Source: Pseudomonadota bacterium
Lineage (GTDB): Bacteria; Pseudomonadota; Gammaproteobacteria; Steroidobacterales; Steroidobacteraceae
Direction of reading: 5' to 3'
Length of the DNA stretch: 64,000 nt
Assembly (NCBI GenBank): GCA_023391815.1
Contig: JAEWAF010000023.1
Location: 32,689-96,688 of the forward strand
This document shows, piece by piece, positions 7,912 through 16,704 of this stretch. Within the stretch, counting starts at the first letter, position 1. Every line of letters starts with the position of its first letter. The notes under the pieces are model-generated. The model saw only the letters and a program-made list of their open reading frames with translations, had not been told where the DNA came from and ran no database searches. The position numbers and the translations under genes are program-made.

Positions 7912-9165
7912 ATGGCCAAGAAAAGCGCAGCCGAAATCCTGACGATCGCGGGGCGCGAGGTCGCGATTTCGAATCCACACAAAGTACTGTTCCCCGAACC
8001 GAAGTACACCAAGCTCGACCTGGTGCAATACTATGTGGCCGTGAGCGAAGGAGCGCTGCGGGGCGCGGGCGGACGGCCGAACATGCTGGTTCGCTACCCG
8101 AACGGAATCGAGAGCGAGCATTTCTATCAAAAGCGCGCGCCCAGCAGTCGACCGCCCTGGATCGAAGTGGTCGAACTACACTTTCCTTCCGGCCGGGCCG
8201 CGGAGGAAGTCGTGCCGCGCGATGCCGCCGCGCTGGCCTGGCTCGCGAATCTCGCTTGCCTCGAGTTGCATCCGCATCCAGTGCGAGCCGAGGATCTCGA
8301 TCACCCCGATGAGCTGCGCGTTGATCTGGACCCTGTGCCGGGGATCACGTGGCAGCAGGTCCAGAAAGTCGCCCTGATCGCTCGATCTGTGCTGGAAGAT
8401 TTCAAGCTCGTCGGCTGGCCCAAGACGTCGGGCTCGCGCGGCATGCACATCGTCGTGCGTCTCGAACCGCGTTGGACGTTCGATCAAGTCCGGCTCGCGG
8501 CACTCGCGCTGGCGCGTGAAGTCGAGCACCGCGCTCCGAAACTCGCGACAAGTAAATGGTGGAAGGAAGAGCGCCAGGGTGTGTTCGTGGATTACAACCA
8601 GAACGCCAAGGATCGCACCGTCGCCGCTGCATATTCAGTGCGACCGAGACCAGACGCGCGCGTCTCCGCGCCGCTCTCGTGGGATGAAGTCGAGGACTGC
8701 GATCCTGCGGACTTCACATTGGCCACGATGCCAGCTCGCTTCAAGAAATCGGGCGATCTGCATGCAGGGATCGATGAGCACGCCGGCTCCATCGAGGGGC
8801 TGCTAGAGCTGTTCGAGCGTCAGGGCCTGGGCGATGCGCCCTGGCCACCGCACTATCGCAGACAGAAATCAGAGCCGCCTCGCGTGCAACCGTCCAAGCG
8901 CAAGGCCAAGCTTCCGCTAATCGAGATCGGTCGCGCACGCCGTAAGGAAGACGCTTTGTCCGGGGTGGAGCGCTGGAAAGAGCGACACCCGAAAGCGGCA
9001 GCTCATTTGGAGCCGGCGGATATATTGGTAGACGCCATGCGCGGACGATACACCACCTGGACTCGGACTCGGATCAATCTACAGCACGTTCCCTCGGCGC
9101 TGAGACCGACTCAGGAGCCGCTCGATCCGGACGAGAAAATCCGCTCGACCAAGACTCACGCTTAG
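7912..9165 (+). CDS. stand-alone LigD-type DNA polymerase/primase domain
   Basis: The 417-residue protein matches the polymerase (PolDom) module of bacterial NHEJ ligase D, an archaeo-eukaryotic-primase fold. Visible motifs are HPDELRVDLDPVPG with the metal-binding Asp138/Asp140, SGSRGMHIVV with His179, and GVFVDYNQNAKDRT with the third carboxylate Asp227. The last 130 residues are a basic tail without a ligase or nuclease domain. LigD PolDom adds ribonucleotides and fills gaps at double-strand breaks together with Ku. Neither Ku nor an ATP-dependent ligase is in this window. Confidence 0.92.
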   Translation: MAKKSAAEILTIAGREVAISNPHKVLFPEPKYTKLDLVQYYVAVSEGALRGAGGRPNMLVRYPNGIESEHFYQKRAPSSRPPWIEVVELHFPSGRAAEEVVPRDAAALAWLANLACLELHPHPVRAEDLDHPDELRVDLDPVPGITWQQVQKVALIARSVLEDFKLVGWPKTSGSRGMHIVVRLEPRWTFDQVRLAALALAREVEHRAPKLATSKWWKEERQGVFVDYNQNAKDRTVAAAYSVRPRPDARVSAPLSWDEVEDCDPADFTLATMPARFKKSGDLHAGIDEHAGSIEGLLELFERQGLGDAPWPPHYRRQKSEPPRVQPSKRKAKLPLIEIGRARRKEDALSGVERWKERHPKAAAHLEPADILVDAMRGRYTTWTRTRINLQHVPSALRPTQEPLDPDEKIRSTKTHA

Positions 9166-9171
9166 CTCTGT

Positions 9172-9591
9172 TCACACCAGCTCGACATCAACCCGATCCA
9201 GCCGCACACCGACACCCTGACGAAGCGTGTTCTGGATCTCCGCGACTCGATCGGTGTGCTGTAACAGCTGTCTCACAGCGTCTTCACTCGCGCCGCGTGC
9301 CGCGACTCGCGCTCGGTACGTCACGTTCCGAGCGGGTTCGCCAACGCCGCCGAACTCGCCTTCCACTTCCACCTCGACGCTCTCGACCGCGATCCCCGCT
9401 TTCTCGGCTTCCCGATAGACGTCATTGCAGTAGCAGGTGGCAAGAGCGAGGAATAGCAGCTCTCCTCCATTCGCGCTCGAACCGAAGCCGCCCGGTTTGG
9501 GAGGAATCTGGATCGAGCGCTCATTCTGGTTGGTGCTGAGCGTTACGCGATGGACACCCTGTCGATTCTCGACCTGAGCCCGGATGTTCAT
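9172..9591 (-). CDS. OsmC family protein
   Basis: The 139-residue protein has the OsmC/Ohr fold signature: FGSSANGGELLFLALATCYCND in mid-protein (written here only as a landmark) followed by a central helix. OsmC-type enzymes reduce organic hydroperoxides using two cysteines. Here cysteines are present in the TCYC segment. The later position, where relatives have a Cys in a CPI or CPV context before NTL, reads AEIQNTL, so the second catalytic cysteine appears to be missing. Peroxidase activity is therefore uncertain. It ends six bases from the LigD-polymerase stop codon on the other strand, and its start is four bases from the downstream end of the DoxX gene. Confidence 0.88.
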   Translation of the reverse strand: MNIRAQVENRQGVHRVTLSTNQNERSIQIPPKPGGFGSSANGGELLFLALATCYCNDVYREAEKAGIAVESVEVEVEGEFGGVGEPARNVTYRARVAARGASEDAVRQLLQHTDRVAEIQNTLRQGVGVRLDRVDVELV

Positions 9592-9595
9592 ATCT

Positions 9596-9979
9596 CTACT
9601 TCCCGTTCAGACTGAACCGCCCCGGCCCGAGCAGCGCCAGCGCGATGGCGGTGAATAGAAACATTCCCTGGAGCTCGAGGGCCCAGCCACCGGTTTCGCT
9701 CAATCCGAGCAATTGATTTCGGTGCACCAGGCCAAATGCGAACAGCATATTGATCGCGATCAGCGCCGCGCCGATTCGGCTGTACCAGCCGAGCAGAACC
9801 AGAATCGGCGCAGCCACTTCACCGACATAGACGCCATAGGTGACGAAGGCAGGCAGACCGGCGCCGGTAACCACACCTGACAGGCCGCCGACGCCGCCTT
9901 TGAGTTTCGCTATGCCGTGCAACAGGACCAGGATGCCCAGCGCCAACCGAAGAATCAGCTTGCCCGTGCTCTCGTTCAT
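9596..9979 (-). CDS. DoxX family membrane protein
   Basis: The 127-residue protein has four predicted membrane helices and the DoxX landmarks: LRLALGILVLLHGIAKLKGG near the start, then VAAPILVLLGWYSRIGAALIA. DoxX proteins are small inner-membrane proteins linked to quinone chemistry and oxidative-stress complexes. The gene is followed after four bases by the OsmC gene on the same strand, which suggests a small stress operon. Confidence 0.9.
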   Translation of the reverse strand: MNESTGKLILRLALGILVLLHGIAKLKGGVGGLSGVVTGAGLPAFVTYGVYVGEVAAPILVLLGWYSRIGAALIAINMLFAFGLVHRNQLLGLSETGGWALELQGMFLFTAIALALLGPGRFSLNGK

Positions 9980-10026
9980 GTGCGCGCTCCCGTTGAGACG
10001 AGCGCCATTGTAGACCCAGCCGGGGG

Positions 10027-10914
10027 CTATGACTTGGACGCTTGTGACGCCAGTTTATCTTGCGTCCTGATCTCGAAGTCACTGGCATCGTGACGCTCGT
10101 GCAACTGGCTCGCGGGATCGCCGGTGGTACGATTCACCATCCGGCCACGGACGAGGGCCGGGCGTGCGAGGAGCGTGTCCGCCCAGCGCAGCACGTTCTT
10201 GTATTCGTGCACGGAAAGGAACTCGCCGGCATCGTACAGCCAGCCTTTGACCATGCCGCCATACCACGGGAACACGGCGATGTCGGCGATGGTGTATTCG
10301 TCGCCCGCGAGATACTCGCTGTGCGCGAGCCGCCGATCGAGCACATCGAGCTGACGTTTGGTTTCCATGGCGTAACGGTCGATCGCGTACTCGATCTTCT
10401 CGGGCGCATATGCATAGAAGTGCCCGAATCCGCCGCCGACGAACGGCGCGCTGCCCATTTGCCAGAACAGCCAGGAAAGACACTCGGCGCGCGCACCGGG
10501 TCGAGCAGGAAGGAACGCGCCGAATTTCTCCGCGAGGTACAGCAGAATGGCGCCGGACTCGAACACACGAATCGGTTGCGGGCCCGAGCGATCCATCAGC
10601 GCAGGAATCTTCGAGTTCGGATTCACTTCGACGAAGCCGCTGCCGAACTGCTCGCCCTGCTTGATCCGAATCAGCCAGGCATCGTACTCGGCGCCCTGGT
10701 GACCGAGCGCGAGCAACTCTTCCAGCATGATTGTGACTTTCTGCCCGTTCGGTGTGCCGAGCGAATACAGCTGCAGCGGATGTTTGCCGACAGGCAGCGC
10801 CTTGTCATGCGTGGGGCCCGCGACCGGGCGATTGACGTTCGAGAACTCGCCCCCGTTGGGCTTGATCCAGCTCCAGACTTTCGGGGGCGTGTAAGCGGTC
10901 GCGTTGTCGGTCAT
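10027..10914 (-). CDS. yghU: YghU-type glutathione S-transferase/disulfide reductase
   Basis: The product is 295 residues from the ATG at 10914; an upstream in-frame ATG at 11004 would add 30 unrelated residues. It opens MTDNATAYTPPKVWSW and then shows the thioredoxin-like N-domain with KVTIMLEELLALG, the GSGFVEVNPNSKIPALMD loop and a C-terminal helical domain with YTIADIAVFPWYGG. This order and length are those of E. coli YghU, which binds two glutathiones and acts as a disulfide-bond oxidoreductase rather than a classical transferase. Confidence 0.92.
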   Translation of the reverse strand: MTDNATAYTPPKVWSWIKPNGGEFSNVNRPVAGPTHDKALPVGKHPLQLYSLGTPNGQKVTIMLEELLALGHQGAEYDAWLIRIKQGEQFGSGFVEVNPNSKIPALMDRSGPQPIRVFESGAILLYLAEKFGAFLPARPGARAECLSWLFWQMGSAPFVGGGFGHFYAYAPEKIEYAIDRYAMETKRQLDVLDRRLAHSEYLAGDEYTIADIAVFPWYGGMVKGWLYDAGEFLSVHEYKNVLRWADTLLARPALVRGRMVNRTTGDPASQLHERHDASDFEIRTQDKLASQASKS

Positions 10915-11065
10915 AGGGCACCTGGTCGGCTGGCGGAATCCTCGTGGCTGAAGAATGAAAGAGCCGGCCTCGCGTTCCAAGCGAGGCAACTCAGTCGTGC
11001 TCATCAGGCAAGGATCGCTCCGCCGTTAACCGGCGCAACTGCCCTTCCGGGGCCCGCGCTACCAA

Positions 11066-11563
11066 CTAAGGCAACAGCGTCCCCTGATCCGCCACCGCGA
11101 GCCACTTGCCGCGATTGTAGGTGTAGCTCACGCCGGTGAGCGCGCGCTGGTGAAACCCGTTCGAGGGAATGTCATAGGTTGTTTCGTAAAGAATGAACGC
11201 GGTCTTGCAGCCATCGACGACGCGATAGCGCTCGGTCCAGGCCCACACGGCTTCACGATTCTCGAAGTGGGAACGTAACGCTTCCATGACCGCGTCGACC
11301 CCGTAACGGGCCGCGCCGCTGGCGAAGACGGTGGTGGTTTCCGGATGGTGACCTGCTCTGAACGTCGCCGCGTCGTAGTCGCGAAAGGATTCCATATCGA
11401 CTCGCTGCGCACGCTCGAACTGGCGCGCGCAACCGGCGGCAACGGCAGCGGTGTCGAGCTGCTCGGACGACGGCGACGCATTGGTCGCTGCCCATACGCC
11501 GATGCCGGTGAGGATCAGGCCCAGGCCCAGGTAAGCGGGATTCGGTCGCATGCTCTGCTCCAT
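11066..11563 (-). CDS. exported or anchored NTF2/SnoaL-like protein
   Basis: This protein has about 165 residues. After the start (ATG at 11563, alternative at 11551) there is one hydrophobic helix, AYLGLGLILTGIGVWAA, acting as signal or anchor. The rest looks like a small alpha+beta NTF2/SnoaL-type domain: a helix CARQFERAQRVDMESF, then YDAATFRAGHHPETTT and aromatic strands ending near YNRGKWLAVADQGTLLP. Such domains can be enzymes or ligand binders; nothing points to a reaction here. It sits between the yghU-like gene and the TonB-receptor gene, both on the same strand. Confidence 0.72.
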   Translation of the reverse strand: MEQSMRPNPAYLGLGLILTGIGVWAATNASPSSEQLDTAAVAAGCARQFERAQRVDMESFRDYDAATFRAGHHPETTTVFASGAARYGVDAVMEALRSHFENREAVWAWTERYRVVDGCKTAFILYETTYDIPSNGFHQRALTGVSYTYNRGKWLAVADQGTLLP

Positions 11564-11651
11564 AAGATGAGTGCCCGAGACGTTGTACGTCATCGGGCAC
11601 TCGGGGCTCGCACACGAAGCGATGCTCGGCGATACAAATCGCTGAAGCTTT

Positions 11652-14135
11652 CTACCAGAGGTATTTGGCCTGGAAATTGATCTCCCGGCCTTCCAGCGGA
11701 CGGGCCAGCACCACGCCGCCCGTGCCGGCGGCGACACCGAAGATACGTGAGTTGCTTTCAGTGAGACCGAGCTCGTTGGTCACGTTCGTGCCACGCACGG
11801 CGAACTGCCAGCTCTCGCCGATGAGCGCCTGAATGCCGAAGTCCCAGGTGTAGTACGAGCCCAGCTCCTGCAGCCCGGACTGATCCTGAGTGCGATCGCC
11901 GATGTGCGTGTAAGTCACGAAGGCGTCGACGTCACCCCAGTCGAAGGGGAACCGATAGCTCGGTGTGAGCATGTATCGAAGCTTCGGCTGGCGTTGCAGC
12001 TGTTGGCCGTCGATGCGCGCGCAGCCATTGCCGGTCACGATGTTGGTGTACGGCACGCAGGCATCGTAGTCGGTGTACTTGCCGTCCAGATAATTCGCGA
12101 CCACCTGGAAGCGGAAGTTGTCCCACATCGTTAGCGCGCCGATGAAGTTCACGCCCTTCGACTCGGAGCCGTAGTACAGCTTCTCGCCGGTCTGCACGCC
12201 CTGCGCGTCGGTTTGCTGGTACTGCAACCCGGTGAAGTCGCGGAAGTAGGCACTGATGTCCGCGTACAGCAGCTCGTTCTGAAACTTGAAGCCGGCTTCA
12301 TAGTTTCGAACCACTTGAATCGGCGGCAGGTTGTCGCTGGTGCTGCCACGGATGCCGTTGTCGAAATCCGCGAAGTGACCGCCGCGATTGACGCGCCCAT
12401 AGACGGACATCGAGTCGGTGAAGCTGTAGTTCGCGCCCAAGGTCCACGAGGTGAAGTCCTTGTCGTAGTCCGTGATCGCCAGCGTGCCGTTACAGACAGG
12501 CACTGAGTTGTTATAGAGCGTCAACGGATTGCCATCCAGATTCACGTTGGTCAGGTTGCATACGCGGTTGGTGGCATCTTGGTTCTCGAAACGAACCGAC
12601 GCATCCAGCAGCCACTTGTCGATGCGCCACGAATCGGACAGATAGAACGCCTTGTTGAACGCGTGGCCGCGCTGGCTGATGTTGAACGCGCCGTAATCCA
12701 GGAATCCTTGCGGGTCGGTGAGCTGGAAGGTCTGGCCGCCGTCGACGTAGCTGACGGTGATCGGCCTGGCGTTCGGCGTGTTGGTCATCAACATCTGATT
12801 GCCCAGCGCCCACTCGTCGTCCATCGTGTAATAGGCCAGGTACAGGCCGAGGGTCAGCGTGTTGCCCTCGAAGACTTCCTTGCTGAGCCGAAAGTCGTTG
12901 TTGAAGTTCGCCAGTTCCTTGTGAATGAACCACCAGCCCTGGTGAATGACATCCTGATTGCCTGCGACTGCGCCGCCACCCACGTAGGTCGCGGTCGCCG
13001 AGCCCACCGGGAGATCGAAGCCGCCGAGATCCGTTGAAATGTTGTACAGCATGTCCGTCAGCAACGCGGGATTGCTACCGGAGAACAGCGCGTTCGTGTC
13101 GACGTCGCCTTGATTGGCGAGGAGCTTGTTACTGATCGACCAACCATTGTCGAACTCGTGATCGTAGTTGGCGCCGACGAACCACATATCGGCGCCGCGG
13201 CCGTTGGCGAGATCGGCGTTGGTGCCGCCGTTCGGATAGCCCGGCAGATGCACGTGCTGAATCGCTTTGCTGTAGTAAGTCCCCGTGAGCGGATCGAATC
13301 CCGGATAGGCGCTGAACTGATCCGTCCCCCGCTGAATCACCGGGATCGGCGTGATGAACTGATTCTTGTCGTTCAGATAACGTGCATACAACACCAGATC
13401 GCCGCGATCGGACTCGCGCTTCAAGGTCGCGGTCAACTGACCGCCCTCGTCCGCCGCGAACTGCGGATCGCGCACACCATCGGACGTTCGCCAGAACCCG
13501 CCGACGCTGCCATACCAACCGTCGGCGACCTTGAAGCCATAGAAACCATCCAGCCGCCAGAGATTCTCATCTCCATACGTGAGCCCGACGCTGCCGGAGG
13601 GCTCGTCGGTGCCGGTCTTCAACAAAAAGTTCGAGGTCGCGCCGATCTGGCCGCCGGCGAACACCACCGATGGACCACCTTGCAGAATCTCGGCCGCGCG
13701 GACGGTGTCGTCGAGACGAATGATGCTGGTGGTTTCGAAGAACGACAGCGTGGGCATGCCGTAGACCGGCGAGCCCATCAGCAACGATGTGAAATACGGC
13801 GCGTCGCCGCCGCCCGGAAAGCCCGCGATCTCGATGTTCGCGCCGGTCTGGCCACCGGTCGATTCCGGCCACAGGCCCGGTGAGATCTTCAACAGGTCCG
13901 CCGTGCTCTTGGGATTCGCCTGCCGGATCTGCTCCTCGTTGGCGGTGACGATGTTGTAACTGGCCTCGAGCTTCTTGACCCCGCCCAGCGCACTACCGGT
14001 AACAACTACAGTCTCGAGGCCCGTCGCCGGCGCCTCCGGTTGGTCCGGTGCTTGTTGTGCTTGAACGAGGACCGGTGTGAAAGCGGTGACCACGGTCACC
14101 CAACCGGCACGTCGACGGTGCAATTTGTTCTGCAT
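11652..14135 (-). CDS. TonB-dependent receptor without signalling domain
   Basis: The 827-residue outer-membrane receptor begins at the ATG at 14135 with a signal peptide ending near VLVQAQ. A TonB-box-like segment LETVVVTGSALGG precedes the plug domain (about residues 50-200, with ADLLKISPGLWPES and AAEILQGGPSVVFAGGQIGATS). A 22-strand barrel follows and ends in YLW, with the terminal aromatic residue typical of barrel proteins. There is no N-terminal STN domain, so it cannot signal to a FecR. A palindrome GACAA-N7-TTGTC lies 56 bases upstream (see separate entry). No enzymes for a defined substrate are adjacent, so its ligand is unknown. Confidence 0.93.
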   Translation of the reverse strand: MQNKLHRRRAGWVTVVTAFTPVLVQAQQAPDQPEAPATGLETVVVTGSALGGVKKLEASYNIVTANEEQIRQANPKSTADLLKISPGLWPESTGGQTGANIEIAGFPGGGDAPYFTSLLMGSPVYGMPTLSFFETTSIIRLDDTVRAAEILQGGPSVVFAGGQIGATSNFLLKTGTDEPSGSVGLTYGDENLWRLDGFYGFKVADGWYGSVGGFWRTSDGVRDPQFAADEGGQLTATLKRESDRGDLVLYARYLNDKNQFITPIPVIQRGTDQFSAYPGFDPLTGTYYSKAIQHVHLPGYPNGGTNADLANGRGADMWFVGANYDHEFDNGWSISNKLLANQGDVDTNALFSGSNPALLTDMLYNISTDLGGFDLPVGSATATYVGGGAVAGNQDVIHQGWWFIHKELANFNNDFRLSKEVFEGNTLTLGLYLAYYTMDDEWALGNQMLMTNTPNARPITVSYVDGGQTFQLTDPQGFLDYGAFNISQRGHAFNKAFYLSDSWRIDKWLLDASVRFENQDATNRVCNLTNVNLDGNPLTLYNNSVPVCNGTLAITDYDKDFTSWTLGANYSFTDSMSVYGRVNRGGHFADFDNGIRGSTSDNLPPIQVVRNYEAGFKFQNELLYADISAYFRDFTGLQYQQTDAQGVQTGEKLYYGSESKGVNFIGALTMWDNFRFQVVANYLDGKYTDYDACVPYTNIVTGNGCARIDGQQLQRQPKLRYMLTPSYRFPFDWGDVDAFVTYTHIGDRTQDQSGLQELGSYYTWDFGIQALIGESWQFAVRGTNVTNELGLTESNSRIFGVAAGTGGVVLARPLEGREINFQAKYLW

Positions 14136-14190
14136 GAGTCCCCCTGGATTGGCGCGTATGTAGCGGCCGCGATACATGTAACCAACCGAT

Positions 14191-14207
14191 GACAACGTTG
14201 TTTTGTC
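14191..14207. promoter_or_regulatory. inverted-repeat operator GACAA-N7-TTGTC (receptor at 11,652)
   Basis: The 17 bases read GACAACGTTGTTTTGTC, an inverted repeat of GACAA and TTGTC with seven bases between. It lies 56 bases upstream of the start of the lone TonB receptor. The same half-sites and spacing recur at 38,629-38,645 before another receptor. The left part also forms the perfect 10-base palindrome ACAACGTTGT. The operator role is inference. Confidence 0.5.
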
Positions 14208-14250
14208 TATCACCAACAAAACTTATTGGAAATAGGTTGTCTACGCAGAC

Positions 14251-14270
14251 GCTAGCAGGCGCGGGCTAGC
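14251..14270. repeat. inverted repeat GCTAGC-N8-GCTAGC
   Basis: Two copies of the self-complementary hexamer GCTAGC flank eight bases in the short intergenic region between the histidine-kinase start side and the TonB-receptor promoter region. It could fold into a hairpin but has no T-run, so it is not a convincing terminator. Confidence 0.35.
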
Positions 14271-14278
14271 GGCAAGCA

Positions 14279-16588
14279 CTACGCGCCAGAGGCGGTCGCG
14301 GTTTCGGTGGTGTCGGCTATTTTCAGGCTGAGCGAGAACGTGGCGCCTTCGCCCGGCACCGACTCCGCCCACACTTCGCCTTCCATGCGCTGAACGGCTT
14401 TGCGCACCAGTGCCAGACCGATGCCCGTGCCTTCGTAACCGGAGGCATGCAAACGATTGAAGATCTCGAAGATCTTGTCGCGGTATGCAACGTCGAAGCC
14501 GATGCCGTTATCGCGAACTTTGAGCAGATAGCGGCCGTACTCGATGCGGGATTCGATATCGATGCGTGGCTGGGGCCGCTGGCGGGAAAACTTCAATGCG
14601 TTCTCGATCAGATTGGTCAGCGCGATCCGCAACCCTTCGCTATCGGCCAGCACCGGCGTGGCGTCCAGGTCGAGGTGCACCTCGGCCCCCGCATCCTGTA
14701 TACGATCGCTCATGGCGTTGACCAGCGCTCGCACGAAGGCCCGGCAGTCGATCGGGCGCAACCGCTGCTCGCGATGTTCCAGTCGCGAGTAGTCGAGCAG
14801 ATCGTCGATCAATCCGGACAGCCGCACCGAGCCGTGTCGAGCGCGCTCCAGATAGCCGCGTTCCGCCTCGGTCAATTTGCTCGACGCGCTTTGTTCGAGC
14901 AAAGCGCAGAAGCCGTTGATCGCCCGCAGCGGCGCCTTCAGATCGTGTGCGACGGCATGCGCGAAGTTGCGCGACTCGCGATACGCATCGGACAGCTCAC
15001 GTGTGCGCTGGGTAACGCGGCATTCGTGAGCGTCGGCGAGCTCGCGATAGCGCTGCTCGCTCTCGCGGAGCGACTGCTCCAGCTCCTTGAATGGAGTGAT
15101 ATCGACCAGCGATCCCGCCACTCGCACCGGCCGCCCCCGGGCATCGAGCAAAGACGAGCCTTGCGCCAGCATCCAGCGATAGGAACCGTCACGATGCCGC
15201 AAGCGGTGCTCGACGGTCAGCTCGGCTTCCGGATGGTGCAGAAAGCGCTCCAACATGCCCATCACCTTGGCGTAATCGGCCGGATGCAGCCGTTTGCTCC
15301 ACTCCGTGAAATCGTCAGTAAGCTCATGCTCGGCGTAGCCGAGCTGGCGCTTCCATTCGCGAGAGAGACGAACCGCGTTGGTCGCCGGCTCCCATTCCCA
15401 CAGCCCGACGTGACCGGCACGCGCGGTCAGATCGATCATCCGTTCCAGGTCACGCCGTTGAGCATCGACGTCTCGGAGCCGTTCGCGAGCGCGCATCAGA
15501 GCGTTCGCGGAGCTGTCGAGTGCAAAACGAAGCTGCTGTCCTCGCCAATACAACCAGGCTTCGCGCGAAGCGAGGATCGCCGCGAACACGACCAGAACCG
15601 CCGTTCGCAAATGAACCAGGCGCGCGGTCGATTCCCCCGCGAGCCAGATGGTGGAAACGCCCACCCAGAGCAATAACAGCGAAGGCACCAACGCCTCGAC
15701 CAATCCCTGACTCTGCCGAACCGTCAGCGACTCGACGCCACCGCGCACCTTGGCGCTGACCTGCTCTTCGGCGGCCCACTGATGAAGCGCGAAAGCGAGC
15801 AGCCAGCCGCCATTGAAAAGACTCGCCGTCTGGTAGCTGTCACCGATGAGCGCGCGCGTGTAGAGCAATCCGGTGATCATGTGCGCGCCGAGCGACAGCG
15901 TGAGCAGGCTGTAAGCCTGGAGTCGGTGGCCCCATCGATATGACCACAAGAAATAGACGGCGACGAGAAACGCGACGGTGATGGTGCCATTCTCGACCAC
16001 GACGACCAGAGCATCCGCCAGTTCGCCCGGCATCTTCTCGAAAGGCCGCGCCAGCGTGGTGATCAACACGGAGGTGAGACTGCACAGGATCAAGCCGAAA
16101 TTGGCCACCCGCAGCCAGATCAGCCGGCGTTCCTGCTGAGTCGCGCGCAACACGAACAGGCCGAGCAACATCAAGGGACCGAACAACAGATAGCCGATAT
16201 CCGCGTAACTCGGAAACGGCGACTCGATGCCGAAATACACCTCCAGCACGTCCCAGGCGATTTGCCCGGCCGCCCACGCGCTACAAGCGAGCGCAAACAG
16301 CAGCCAGGCGATCCGGTCCCACCCTCGCGACGAGAGGACCGCGCGAAAACTGCTGATGGCCGCGAGCGAGGCCGCGACCGTCCACGCAACGTCGTTGATG
16401 ATCGAGGCTGTCCGGCCGCCGACTACGCCGCTCGCAATGAAGGCCGTGTGCAACAGCAGGGCAATAGCCCATGCTTTCACGAGCGGCCTGACCCCCTTTG
16501 CGCTGCTGTCGTGTTCCTTCGGGCCCGACGCGGTGGCCGCGCCTGTGAACTTGCCCTCACCCGCTACCATCGGTGCCAGGCTCTGCAT
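14279..16588 (-). CDS. membrane PAS-containing sensor histidine kinase
   Basis: The 769-residue protein has an N-terminal integral membrane sensor of about eight to nine helices (roughly residues 35-325) and a short coiled coil. A PAS/PAC domain follows (LWEWEPATNAVRLSREWKRQ to the PAC segment VRVAGSLVDITPFKELE). The HisKA dimerisation helix contains the phospho-accepting His in FAHAVAHDLKAPLRAING. The HATPase domain shows N, G1 and G2 boxes in LTNLIENALKFS, VRDNGIGFD and GTGIGLALVRK. It lacks a receiver domain and there is no adjacent response regulator, so it is an orphan kinase. A second ATG six codons in is a possible start. Confidence 0.92.
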   Translation of the reverse strand: MQSLAPMVAGEGKFTGAATASGPKEHDSSAKGVRPLVKAWAIALLLHTAFIASGVVGGRTASIINDVAWTVAASLAAISSFRAVLSSRGWDRIAWLLFALACSAWAAGQIAWDVLEVYFGIESPFPSYADIGYLLFGPLMLLGLFVLRATQQERRLIWLRVANFGLILCSLTSVLITTLARPFEKMPGELADALVVVVENGTITVAFLVAVYFLWSYRWGHRLQAYSLLTLSLGAHMITGLLYTRALIGDSYQTASLFNGGWLLAFALHQWAAEEQVSAKVRGGVESLTVRQSQGLVEALVPSLLLLWVGVSTIWLAGESTARLVHLRTAVLVVFAAILASREAWLYWRGQQLRFALDSSANALMRARERLRDVDAQRRDLERMIDLTARAGHVGLWEWEPATNAVRLSREWKRQLGYAEHELTDDFTEWSKRLHPADYAKVMGMLERFLHHPEAELTVEHRLRHRDGSYRWMLAQGSSLLDARGRPVRVAGSLVDITPFKELEQSLRESEQRYRELADAHECRVTQRTRELSDAYRESRNFAHAVAHDLKAPLRAINGFCALLEQSASSKLTEAERGYLERARHGSVRLSGLIDDLLDYSRLEHREQRLRPIDCRAFVRALVNAMSDRIQDAGAEVHLDLDATPVLADSEGLRIALTNLIENALKFSRQRPQPRIDIESRIEYGRYLLKVRDNGIGFDVAYRDKIFEIFNRLHASGYEGTGIGLALVRKAVQRMEGEVWAESVPGEGATFSLSLKIADTTETATASGA

Positions 16589-16704
16589 TGACGACTGGTT
16601 TCAACAGTAATCGCCGCACCTGCCGTCGGTTCCCTGGCACTGCAATGATGCGATTGTGCTAAGCAGCAGGCAGCGAGGCGCGCGCCCCGCCGCCCGAGCG
16701 TCGC

